Notes under the pieces: model-generated
What the model was told of the DNA's origin: nothing
What the model saw: the letters and a program-made list of their open reading frames with translations, nothing else
The model's database searches: none
In this document: in pieces, positions 33,148-40,179 of the stretch
Layout of the letters: every line of letters begins with the position of its first letter
How positions within the stretch are numbered: position 1 is the stretch's first letter
From: an uncultured Clostridia bacterium
GTDB lineage: Bacteria > Bacillota > Clostridia > Christensenellales > UBA1242
DNA: 40,241 nucleotides
Direction: 5' to 3'
NCBI GenBank assembly: GCA_947589025.1
Contig: CANQAY010000009.1
Location: 1-40,241 of the forward strand
Made by a program: the position numbers and the translations under genes

Positions 33148-34626
33148 ATGGAAAAAAATTCAAGCATCTATTCTGACATTGCAATGCGCACAAATGGCGA
33201 TGTTTATATTGGTGTGGTAGGGCCGGTTAGATGCGGAAAATCTACCTTTATTCAAAAGTTTATTCAAAATTTTGTGCTGCAAAACATAACCAATAAGCAC
33301 GACCGCACGCGCGCTAACGACGAACTTCCACAGGCAAGTGAGGGCACAATGGTTATGACAACCAAACCTCAATTTGTGCCTAACGAGGCAGTAAAAATTA
33401 AGGTTGGCTCAACATCAATGTCGGTTAGGCTTATTGATAGCGTTGGCTTTATGGTGGATGGAGCCACGGGCGCATATGAAAACGACAAACCCCGCCTTGT
33501 TAAAACCCCATGGAGCAATGAGGCAATTCCGTTTGTTCAAGCGGCTGTTATTGGCACAGAAAAGGTTATTAAAGAGCATTCCACAATAGCCATAGCGCTA
33601 ACAACAGATGGCAGTTTTACAAACATTCCGCGCGCAAATTATGTGGATGCAGAAAAACGCACAATAGCCACCTTAAAGCAAACGGGCAAACCCTTTGTTG
33701 TGGTGCTTAACACAGTTAACCCAACCGATGAACAAGTGCTTTCGTTAAAAGAAAGCATGCAGCAAGAATATTCAGTGCCAGTTATTGCAATGAATGTAAA
33801 TGAATTAAATAAGGATAGTGTAGATAAAATTATGACAGAAATTTTAAAAGAATTTCCACTTGAAGTGGTTAACATAAAAATGCCAAAATGGTTAAAGCCA
33901 TTAAGTGAAGATAACGCCACCATAAAAGAAATTTTGGATACAGTTAGCGATGCCATTGGCGAAAGTTTAAGAGTGGGCGAATATAATTCAAACAAAGTGC
34001 TTTTTGAAAACAGCGATAATTTTGAACCAATTTTAAACAGCAACATAGAGCTGGGCAGTGGTGCAGTTACATTTGAAATTGTGCCAAAAAACGGCTTGTT
34101 TTATAGGGTTTTAAGCGAGCAATGCGGCACCGAAATTAAAGACGATTTTGAACTTGTTAACTGCCTTAAAGATTTAACCTATGCAAAACATAAATTTGAT
34201 AAACTTAGTTCAGCATTAGAGCAAGTAAATGAAACCGGTTATGGCGTTGTTGTGCCAACCCTTGACGAACTTGAATTAAAAGAGCCAGAAATTGTTAGGC
34301 AGGGTGGCAGATGCGGGGTTAGGTTAAAAGCCACTGCACCAAGTTTGCACATTATGAAAGTGGATGTTGAAACGGAAGTTAGCCCAATTGTTGGTGGCTA
34401 TGAACAGAGCGAAGAATTGGTTAAACATTTAATGCAACAGTTTGAAAGCAACCCACAAGAAATTTACAAAACAAATATGTTTGGCAAAACGTTGGAAAGT
34501 TTGGTTAGCGATGGCTTAAACACAAAACTAAATTCCATGCCAGTAAACTTGCAAAATAAATTAAGAAAAACTTTATCTCGCATAGTTAACGAAGGCAAGG
34601 GCGGCATACTTTGCATCTTGCTTTAA
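33148..34626 (+). CDS. spoIVA: Stage IV sporulation protein A, spore-coat morphogenetic ATPase
   Basis: SpoIVA (492 residues, the same length as in Bacillus subtilis) hydrolyses ATP to polymerise on the forespore surface and form the coat basement layer. The N-terminal SIYSDIAMRTNGDVYIGVVG leads into Walker A GPVRCGKST (25-33). IDSVGFMVDGATGA is the TRAFAC-type switch region, and VVLNTVNPTDEQV follows. The C-terminal GGILCILL resembles the conserved membrane-associated end. The ATG at 33148 has a GGAGGAG site; an in-frame upstream start at 33136 lies within the Shine-Dalgarno region. Finding it shows that the organism, or a recent ancestor, forms endospores. Confidence 0.97.
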   Translation: MEKNSSIYSDIAMRTNGDVYIGVVGPVRCGKSTFIQKFIQNFVLQNITNKHDRTRANDELPQASEGTMVMTTKPQFVPNEAVKIKVGSTSMSVRLIDSVGFMVDGATGAYENDKPRLVKTPWSNEAIPFVQAAVIGTEKVIKEHSTIAIALTTDGSFTNIPRANYVDAEKRTIATLKQTGKPFVVVLNTVNPTDEQVLSLKESMQQEYSVPVIAMNVNELNKDSVDKIMTEILKEFPLEVVNIKMPKWLKPLSEDNATIKEILDTVSDAIGESLRVGEYNSNKVLFENSDNFEPILNSNIELGSGAVTFEIVPKNGLFYRVLSEQCGTEIKDDFELVNCLKDLTYAKHKFDKLSSALEQVNETGYGVVVPTLDELELKEPEIVRQGGRCGVRLKATAPSLHIMKVDVETEVSPIVGGYEQSEELVKHLMQQFESNPQEIYKTNMFGKTLESLVSDGLNTKLNSMPVNLQNKLRKTLSRIVNEGKGGILCILL

Positions 34627-34650
34627 AGTGCATTTTATTTGCACTTTTTT
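34625..34650 (+). terminator. Terminator of spoIVA
   Basis: AAAGTGCA, 7-nt loop, TGCACTTT, then T-run; overlaps the stop codon. Confidence 0.8.
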
Positions 34651-34720
34651 GTTTGTTAAAATAAAAATAAAAAATTTTTAAAAAAATTTAAAAAAATTTT
34701 AAAAAACTATTAAAAATCGT

Positions 34721-34749
34721 TTGTATTTATTTTTTAATAGTGATAAAAT
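34721..34749 (+). promoter_or_regulatory. Promoter of the histone-H1-like membrane protein gene
   Basis: TTGTAT (34721-34726), 17-bp spacer and extended -10 TGATAAAAT (hexamer 34744-34749), ahead of an AAGGGGGAG site. Confidence 0.65.
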
Positions 34750-34780
34750 GCTTATATATACTTTTAAGGGGGAGACTCAT

Positions 34781-35326
34781 ATGATGGAATTCATTTCTCA
34801 AAATTGGTGGTGGATTGTAATAATCATTGCAGTCATCATCGTCGCTTTAATCATCGTTCTTGTTCTTATGAATAAGCGTGATAAAAAAATCATGTCTGAT
34901 TTCCAAGAAAAAGTATTGGCTGTTGAAAGCGAACAAATGGAGGTGAACACCGTTCCAGAGACAAATGCTATTGAAGTACAAAAGGAGGATAAAATGAAAC
35001 AAGTACAAAAAGCGAATGTCACCAGCACTGCAACAACAAAAGTTGCTCCTGCTAAAACTGCAGCTAAACCAGCTGCAAAGAAAACTGCTGCTAAACCTGC
35101 AGCAAAAACTGTAGCTGCTAAAGCTCCAGCTAAAAAAGTTGCAACAAAAACAACTGCAACTAAAACAACTACTACAAAAACTGTAGCAACAAAAGCTCCA
35201 GCTAAAAAAGTTTCAACAAAAACTGTAGCAACTAAAGCTCCTGCTAAAACTGCTGCTAAACCAGCTGCAAAGAAAGTTGCTGCTAAACCAGCTGCTAAAA
35301 AAGCTCCAGCTAAAAAAGCTAAATAG
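34781..35326 (+). CDS. Membrane-tethered Lys/Ala/Pro-rich histone-H1-like protein with an internal start
   Basis: The full-length form has 181 residues: a helix at 9-30 after WWW, a short acidic linker (about 40-70), then a tail from about 85 made of AAKPAAKK, KAPAKK and TKTT units, similar to the C-terminal tail of histone H1 and bacterial H1-like proteins. Such tails bind DNA without sequence preference. A perfect AAAGGAGG lies five bases before an in-frame ATG at 34994, residue 72. Starting there gives a soluble 110-residue tail-only protein. The gene may therefore encode both a membrane-tethered and a free DNA-binding form. The tail might instead bind acidic wall polymers. Confidence 0.75.
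   Translation: MMEFISQNWWWIVIIIAVIIVALIIVLVLMNKRDKKIMSDFQEKVLAVESEQMEVNTVPETNAIEVQKEDKMKQVQKANVTSTATTKVAPAKTAAKPAAKKTAAKPAAKTVAAKAPAKKVATKTTATKTTTTKTVATKAPAKKVSTKTVATKAPAKTAAKPAAKKVAAKPAAKKAPAKKAK
34981..34996 (+). promoter_or_regulatory. Internal Shine-Dalgarno and in-frame ATG
   Basis: AAAGGAGG (34981-34988), 5-nt spacer, ATG (34994-34996) in the frame of the H1-like gene. It encodes QKEDKM in the long form, and is as strong as any Shine-Dalgarno in the window. Confidence 0.7.
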
Positions 35327-35330
35327 TAGT

Positions 35331-35358
35331 AAAAAAGTTCCCATTAGGGAATTTTTTT
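35331..35358 (+). terminator. Terminator of the H1-like gene
   Basis: AAAAAAGTTCCC, loop ATTA, GGGAATTTTTTT (one G-T pair). Confidence 0.8.
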
Positions 35359-35375
35359 ATGCCCTTAACATTTTG

Positions 35376-35404
35376 TTTACAAATAAAATTTAATGTGCTA
35401 ACAT
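35376..35404 (+). promoter_or_regulatory. Promoter of rsmD, probably leaderless
   Basis: TTTACA (35376-35381), 17-bp spacer, TAACAT (35399-35404), then 7 nt to the ATG at 35412. Confidence 0.6.
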
Positions 35405-35411
35405 AGTTTAT

Positions 35412-35951
35412 ATGAGAGTAGTATCAGGTAAATATCGCGGCAAAAAACTAAAAGAATTTGACATCTCTTCCACCCGCCCAACATTGGATAGGGTTAAAGA
35501 GGCCATGTTTAACTTAATTCAGTTTGATGTGCAAAATTCAGTTGTGTTAGATTTGTTTTCTGGCACAGGGGCTTTGGGGTTGGAGGCAATTTCTCGCGGC
35601 GCAAAAATAACTTATTTAATTGATAGCAATGCAGAAGCAATAAAACTTATTAAGCAAAATTTGGCAAATGTTACTGAGCAATATAAACTTATTAAAGAAG
35701 ATGCAATTACTTTTTTAAACAAATGCAATTTAAAATTTGATATTGTGCTGTTAGATCCTCCTTTTAATTCCAACTTGGGCATTGAAGCAATTAACATTAT
35801 TATAAAAAACAACATGCTAAACAACAATGGCATAATTGTGTTTGAAACCAGCATAGATAAACCATTTGTGTTAGAGCATAAAAACTATAGCGTAAAATTT
35901 AAAAAATATGGCAGCGTGGCGCTTTACAAAATTTCAAAAGAGGAAGAATGA
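35412..35951 (+). CDS. rsmD: 16S rRNA (guanine966-N2)-methyltransferase RsmD
   Basis: RsmD (179 residues) methylates G966 of 16S rRNA during 30S assembly with S-adenosylmethionine. The N-terminal RVVSGKYRGKKL and STRPTLDRVKEAMFN are family hallmarks. The SAM motif I is VLDLFSGTGALGLEA, and the catalytic motif IV is VLLDPPF. FETSIDKP and the last strands are complete. It probably has a leaderless mRNA. The TGA overlaps the next ATG by 4 bp, so rsmD and the glycosylase gene are coupled. Confidence 0.95.
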   Translation: MRVVSGKYRGKKLKEFDISSTRPTLDRVKEAMFNLIQFDVQNSVVLDLFSGTGALGLEAISRGAKITYLIDSNAEAIKLIKQNLANVTEQYKLIKEDAITFLNKCNLKFDIVLLDPPFNSNLGIEAINIIIKNNMLNNNGIIVFETSIDKPFVLEHKNYSVKFKKYGSVALYKISKEEE

Positions 35952-36781
35952 AGATAGATTTGCAATTTAATAAAATAATTATCTATGATTTATCCGATTT
36001 TAATGTTGAACAAACATTAAATTGTGGGCAAATTTTTCGTTACACAATAAATGGCAACAGTGCGGTTGTAAATTCGCTAAACAAACAGGCCCATTTAAGT
36101 TGGGATGATGACAAAATTGTTATAACAACTAAAGATGTAAATTATTTTTACAATTTTTTTGATTTAGATCGTGATTATTCTTCAATAAAGCATCAGCTTG
36201 CTAAGGATAAATTTTTAAAAAAGGCAGTTAATTATGGATATGGCATTCGCATAATAAATAACGACGCTTTCGAAATGCTTATAAGCTTTATAATATCTGC
36301 CAACAACAACATTGCAAGAATTAAAAAATCTATTGAATATCTTTGCACCCGCTTTGGCAATTATTGTGATGGTTATTATGCTTTTCCCACACTTGACGCA
36401 TTAAAGCTTGCATCCGTGCAAGATTTTCGCACTGCAGGTTTAGGCTATAGGGCAGAACAGATGTTTGACACCGTGCAAAAATTGACATATAACGATATTG
36501 AAAATTTAAAAAACATGGATGCTGGCGCCCAATTTAAGTTTTTAGTGTCGCTTAAAGGGGTTGGTGAAAAGGTTGCCAATTGCATAATGTTGTTTGGTTT
36601 GGGGGTTAAAAATGTTTTTCCGGTTGATACTTGGATTAATAAAGTGTATAACAATCTAACCCACACCAACACTAAAGATAGAAAAAAGATAACCGCCGAG
36701 CTGGTTTCCCGCTACGGCAATTTAAGTGGATATGCCCAACAATACTTCTTTTACTATTATAGGGATAATAAAATTAAATAA
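35948..36781 (+). CDS. 8-oxoguanine DNA glycosylase/AP lyase (OGG1 type)
   Basis: The 277-residue protein matches bacterial OGG1 (as in Clostridium acetobutylicum), which removes 8-oxoguanine opposite C. The N-terminal domain has TLNCGQIFRY (as OGG_N). The HhH-GPD core has ISANNNIARIKKSI, GLGYRA, SLKGVGEKVANCIMLFGL and FPVDTWINKVY. The Schiff-base lysine is K208 and the catalytic aspartate D227, 19 residues apart as in human OGG1 (K249/D268). Its coupling with rsmD is conserved in neither model organism I know, and may be just compactness. Confidence 0.92.
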   Translation: MKIDLQFNKIIIYDLSDFNVEQTLNCGQIFRYTINGNSAVVNSLNKQAHLSWDDDKIVITTKDVNYFYNFFDLDRDYSSIKHQLAKDKFLKKAVNYGYGIRIINNDAFEMLISFIISANNNIARIKKSIEYLCTRFGNYCDGYYAFPTLDALKLASVQDFRTAGLGYRAEQMFDTVQKLTYNDIENLKNMDAGAQFKFLVSLKGVGEKVANCIMLFGLGVKNVFPVDTWINKVYNNLTHTNTKDRKKITAELVSRYGNLSGYAQQYFFYYYRDNKIK

Positions 36782-36795
36782 AATATTTATTTTAA

Positions 36796-36823
36796 TTGAC
36801 TTTTTTTAAAAAAGTGGTATAAT
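36796..36823 (+). promoter_or_regulatory. Promoter of the 213-residue hypothetical gene
   Basis: TTGACT (36796-36801), 16-bp spacer, TATAAT (36818-36823), ahead of an AAAGGAG site. Confidence 0.7.
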
Positions 36824-36846
36824 AATATAAACAAAGGAGTAAGGTT

Positions 36847-37488
36847 ATGGAAGAAAATGCAACATTGTTATCGTGCAAAAATGATTTTGCAAAGGATTTA
36901 AGGATTGTTCAGCAGGAAGAGGGCTTTATTTATGTTATGCCGGGCAAAAGCAAAAAATTGGCTAATATGCCTAAAACAGAGGTGTATAAAAACACTATTA
37001 AATTGCCCACCGTGCTAGAAACCATAACAATTAAAGGCAAAACTTATGCTAGGGATGGTGAGGCACTAACTTATGGCAAAGGCAAATATTCAATTGGCAA
37101 AATTTATGAATGCTCGGGCGATAATGAATTGTTTTTCAATGCCGTGTTCCCAATTTCAAATAACGAAGGCGTGGTTGCGTATATGGATTGGCTTGGCAGG
37201 GTGGTTAAACAAAAAAATGCATCGTCTTACTCATATTTAGGTTATTTATTAAATTATGCCGTTAAAGATGGCTATTCGTTAAAAGATATTCCAGCTAAAT
37301 ATTTTAAAGACGAAACTTTTTACGCTACCATTGTTGAAGAAGAGCGCAGGCGTTGGTTACGCCAAGTAAAAGCCTTGGGTGAAAAGCGCGGCAAAAAATT
37401 TGATGATACTATTAGAAGATATGTTAAAGCAAAAGAGATAATAGAAAATAAACACAACGAAGCTTTGCAATCTAGTTTAACCGAATAA
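36847..37488 (+). CDS. Hypothetical soluble protein
   Basis: This 213-residue protein is not recognised. It has no signal peptide or membrane helix. The first 110 residues look beta-rich (GFIYVMPGKSKKL, TITIKGKTYARDGEALTYG). The second half is helical with a basic, Arg-rich stretch (EEERRRWLRQVKALGEKRGKKF) that might bind nucleic acids. An AAAGGAG site lies 10 nt before the ATG. It stands alone between its own promoter and terminator. Confidence 0.6.
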   Translation: MEENATLLSCKNDFAKDLRIVQQEEGFIYVMPGKSKKLANMPKTEVYKNTIKLPTVLETITIKGKTYARDGEALTYGKGKYSIGKIYECSGDNELFFNAVFPISNNEGVVAYMDWLGRVVKQKNASSYSYLGYLLNYAVKDGYSLKDIPAKYFKDETFYATIVEEERRRWLRQVKALGEKRGKKFDDTIRRYVKAKEIIENKHNEALQSSLTE

Positions 37489-37489
37489 A

Positions 37490-37514
37490 AAATCCGCAAT
37501 TATGCGGGTTTTTT
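37490..37514. terminator. Bidirectional terminator between convergent genes
   Basis: Stem CCGCA/TGCGG with ATTA loop, flanked by an A-run and a T-run that pair further (with one G-T). Confidence 0.75.
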
Positions 37515-37846
37515 TAAAACTTTTTATGTTCAATTTTGCGCAGCATAATGTGCTTTATTGTTAAAGAAACAAAAAATAAAAGTAAGCACACAAGCGCAAA
37601 AATAAGCAAAGTTATTTTAACCCCATTAACAGTGGCAAAGCTTATTATTGTAAACAATATGCCCAATGTTAAAAAGAACCCCATTAAAAAATTAAACATG
37701 CTTCTAACATTGTTGCGTTTGTTGGCAAGCATTTTGGTTTTTTCAATTTCTTTAAGCGTTGCAATGTGCGTGGTTTGGTTGGCGCCACAATATTCACATA
37801 GGGTGGAATTTTGGGCAATTTTTTTACCACAATTAAAACAAATCAT
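37514..37846 (-). CDS. Zinc-ribbon membrane protein
   Basis: The 110-residue protein opens with a zinc-ribbon: CFNCGK, a 10-residue spacer, then CEYCGA (C3, C6, C17, C20). After a charged helical linker two hydrophobic helices follow near residues 50-70 and 77-100, ending with a Lys-rich tail. Zinc ribbons joined to membrane helices are widespread in Bacillota, without a shared function. An AAGGAA site is about 11 nt from the ATG. It converges on the hypothetical gene at 36847 and is divergent from nfeD. Confidence 0.7.
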   Translation of the reverse strand: MICFNCGKKIAQNSTLCEYCGANQTTHIATLKEIEKTKMLANKRNNVRSMFNFLMGFFLTLGILFTIISFATVNGVKITLLIFALVCLLLFFVSLTIKHIMLRKIEHKKF

Positions 37847-37927
37847 AATTAATTATTCCTTAAATTTAATATAACATACTAATAAATAATAGTCAAATTA
37901 ATAATATTAGTATTTTTAAAAAGGGTA

Positions 37928-37955
37928 TTGACAATATTAAAAAAAGTGATATAAT
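37928..37955 (+). promoter_or_regulatory. Promoter of the nfeD-floA operon
   Basis: TTGACA (37928-37933), 16-bp spacer, extended -10 TGATATAAT (hexamer 37950-37955), then an AAGGAG site. Confidence 0.8.
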
Positions 37956-37978
37956 TTCTCTAACGGAAGGAGAAATTT

Positions 37979-38494
37979 ATGGAGTTTGCAGAAATATTTA
38001 CACAAATGAATTGGCTGCCTGCCATATTGTTATGTGGGGGCATGGTGTTTTTAATGGTGGAAGCATTTGTGCCCGGCTTCGGCTTTTTTGGCATAACGGG
38101 CTCAATTGCAGTTATTGCCGGTGTGGTTATAAGAATTGTAAATGGCTTAAATTTAACCCAATCTTTAGTTTTAATTTTGTTAATTTTGGGCTTTTTCATC
38201 ATTGCCGGCGTGTTTATGACTTATAGTGCCCAGCATGGCATTTTGGGCAAAACGGGTTTGTTTGAAACAAAATCCACCCTAGATAAAGATTACGATAAAG
38301 TGGAAAAAGAGTTGCGCAAACTTGTTGGCAAGTCGGGCAAAACAGTGGGCGTGTTAAATTTGGGCGGAAAAGCCAAAATTAATGGCAAAATTTATGATGT
38401 TATATCTGTTAATTCGTTTGTTGAATCGGGCGCTCACATAAAAGTTATTGCAATTAAAGACCATAATATTATGGTTAGAAAATGGTTTGAATAG
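37979..38494 (+). CDS. NfeD-like membrane protein, short form
   Basis: The 171-residue protein lacks the ClpP-like serine protease part of long NfeD forms. It has three hydrophobic helices (about 12-30, 38-56, 60-82), with the typical FVPGFGFFGITG turn, and then a C-terminal OB-fold: VGKSGKTVGVLNLGGKAKINGKIYDVIS and GAHIKVIAIKDHNIMVRK. In Bacillus, NfeD (YqeZ) and flotillin FloA are encoded together and organise membrane microdomains. Here it precedes floA by 9 bp, so the pairing is conserved. AAGGAG precedes the ATG. Confidence 0.9.
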   Translation: MEFAEIFTQMNWLPAILLCGGMVFLMVEAFVPGFGFFGITGSIAVIAGVVIRIVNGLNLTQSLVLILLILGFFIIAGVFMTYSAQHGILGKTGLFETKSTLDKDYDKVEKELRKLVGKSGKTVGVLNLGGKAKINGKIYDVISVNSFVESGAHIKVIAIKDHNIMVRKWFE

Positions 38495-38503
38495 GAGGTT
38501 TAA

Positions 38504-39550
38504 ATGTTAAATTCTATGATACTTGCACTTCCCACTTGGGCAATTTTAACAATAGTGTTGGTTGTGGTTGCAGCTTTAATTATTGTTATGGTGTTGGTTG
38601 TGCCAATAAATGTTTGGTTTAGGGCGTTGGCATCTGGCGCGCATGTGTCAATGTTCCGCCTAATAGGCATGAAGTTAAGGAAGGTTGACTATAAAAGTTT
38701 AGTTAATATTTACATAATTTCGCAAAAGGCAGGGTTAAAAATTCCCATTGTGGAATTAGAAACTCACCTTATGGCGGGCGGGCATATAGAAAATGTTGTG
38801 GACGCACTTATTGCTGCCCACAGCGCCAAAATTAATTTAGATTTGCAGCAAGCCAAAGCAATTGACCTTGCTGGGCGTGATGTGGTTGAAGCCGTTAAAA
38901 CCAGTGTAACCCCACGCGTTATTAAAACTAATTGGATAGATGCTATGTGCAAAAACGGCATTCGCGTGCGCGCAATGGCTCAAGTTACCGTGCGCGCAAG
39001 GCTAGATAGGCAAATTGGCACGGCGGATGTGGAAACAATTCTTGCCCGCGTTGGCGAAGGCATTGTTACCGCAATAGGCAAGGCAAACACTCACACCGAA
39101 ATTATGGCAGACCCTAGCCTCATTTCCAAAACCATATTGGACGATAGGCTAGATAGGCAAACCGCATACGAAATTTTGTCTATTGATATTTGCGACGTGG
39201 ATATTGGGGACAACCTTGGCGCCAAATTAAAAATTGAAGACGCAGAAGCTAAAAAGAAAATAAGCCAAGCCGCAGCGGAAGAGCGTAAAGCACAAGCAAT
39301 TGCACTAGAGCAAGAAATGAAGGCTAAAACCCAAGAAATGAAAGCCATTGTGCTTGCCGCAGAAAGCGAAGTGCACAAAGCAATGGCACAAGCGTTAAAA
39401 TCGGGCAAATTTGGCGTTATGGATTATTACAAAATGCAAAACATAGTGGCAGATACCAACATGCGCAACGCCATTGGCACCCCTAAAGACGAAAATAAGT
39501 CTCGTGACGAACGCCCAAACGGTATGCCCGGCAGGCCTCCAATTAACTAA
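38504..39550 (+). CDS. floA: Flotillin-like protein FloA
   Basis: FloA (348 residues; 331 in B. subtilis) forms oligomers in functional membrane microdomains. A hydrophobic N-terminal hairpin (about 10-32) enters the membrane from the inside, then follow the conserved VPINVWFRALASG and a SPFLOTILLIN-like SPFH part with ARDVVEAVKTSVTPRVI-type features (GRDVVEAVKTSVTPR). VTVRARLDRQIGTADVETIL and ARVGEGIV follow. The C-terminal helices (AEAKKKISQAAAEERKAQAI) carry the EA repeats that drive oligomerisation. It ends with a Pro/Arg-rich tail. It has an AGGAGG site and is in an operon with nfeD and the ORF at 39570. Confidence 0.94.
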   Translation: MLNSMILALPTWAILTIVLVVVAALIIVMVLVVPINVWFRALASGAHVSMFRLIGMKLRKVDYKSLVNIYIISQKAGLKIPIVELETHLMAGGHIENVVDALIAAHSAKINLDLQQAKAIDLAGRDVVEAVKTSVTPRVIKTNWIDAMCKNGIRVRAMAQVTVRARLDRQIGTADVETILARVGEGIVTAIGKANTHTEIMADPSLISKTILDDRLDRQTAYEILSIDICDVDIGDNLGAKLKIEDAEAKKKISQAAAEERKAQAIALEQEMKAKTQEMKAIVLAAESEVHKAMAQALKSGKFGVMDYYKMQNIVADTNMRNAIGTPKDENKSRDERPNGMPGRPPIN

Positions 39551-39569
39551 TTTAAAATAAGGAGTAAAA

Positions 39570-40001
39570 ATGTCTACGGTTGAAATTGTTTTAATTGTAA
39601 TAGCTTGTTTAATACCAGTTGTTTCACTGATAATAATTTTGCCTAAGCATTTAAAGTTTGCCAAATCAAAGCCAGCCAGCGCCACACCAACTCCGGCTGA
39701 GCCCATAAAAACAGAGCAACCCAAAGTTGTTGCAAACAAAGCTCCGCTGCAAGATTATAACACCGACGAATTTAAAAGTTATTTAAACAAGCGTAAGGAA
39801 AAGTTAACCAAACCGGTCAGGAATAATAATGTTGCCAGCAACCTTCTTCCTAACGAAAATTATTTTCCAAGGCGCATAACTCGTGCAAGTGCAACCCAGC
39901 AGCCTCAAACCCTTATTGATGAAATAAGGAATTTAAGCCCCGAACTTAAAGCACTTATATTTTCTGGGGCACTAAATAGAAAAGATTATGACAAAGAATA
40001 G
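39570..40001 (+). CDS. Single-helix membrane protein of the floA operon
   Basis: I do not recognise this 143-residue protein. Residues 5-27 are hydrophobic, with a Lys-rich follow-up that places the rest in the cytoplasm. A Pro/Ala/Thr-rich linker (about 35-55) leads to a basic section (YLNKRKEKLTKPVRNNN) and a short helical C-terminus (TLIDEIRNLSPELKALIFSG). That end may be a protein-docking segment. AAGGAG precedes the ATG. Because it follows floA by 19 bp, it may be a flotillin partner, comparable in place to B. subtilis yqfB but not obviously similar in sequence. Confidence 0.65.
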   Translation: MSTVEIVLIVIACLIPVVSLIIILPKHLKFAKSKPASATPTPAEPIKTEQPKVVANKAPLQDYNTDEFKSYLNKRKEKLTKPVRNNNVASNLLPNENYFPRRITRASATQQPQTLIDEIRNLSPELKALIFSGALNRKDYDKE

Positions 40002-40019
40002 GCACTCCGCCTATTTTTT
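39997..40019 (+). terminator. Terminator of the nfeD-floA operon
   Basis: AATAGGC, loop ACTCC, GCCTATT, then T-run; includes the stop codon. Confidence 0.8.
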
Positions 40020-40069
40020 GTTTTATATTATTGCATTGCACAAAAGAATGTTATTGTGGCATCCATTTA

Positions 40070-40142
40070 TGTCATTGCGAGGAGCGATAGCGACGCGGCA
40101 ATCTCTACCTAATATGTCATTGCGAGGGGTCAATAATGACAT
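40070..40142. repeat. Dispersed-repeat elements beginning ATGTCATTGCGAGG
   Basis: Two copies of ATGTCATTGCGAGG start at 40069 and 40114. The first continues with AGCGATAGCGACGCGGCAAT, a sequence type found as an intergenic repeat in many unrelated bacteria, whose TTGCG...CGCGGCAA ends can form a hairpin. The second copy ends with AATGACAT (40135-40142), the complement of its own start. The open frame that crosses them is a translation of the repeat and not a gene. Confidence 0.7.
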
Positions 40143-40150
40143 ATCGGGGT

Positions 40151-40179
40151 CCCCGTTAAGAAGTAAGTTCTTAACGGGG
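40151..40179. repeat. Perfect 12-bp inverted repeat
   Basis: CCCCGTTAAGAA, loop GTAAG, TTCTTAACGGGG. No T-run follows. It is part of the repeat cluster and is followed at 40212-40225 by a second small hairpin (GCAGA, TATT, TCTGC). The remaining sequence to 40241 has no gene that I can see. Confidence 0.75.
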
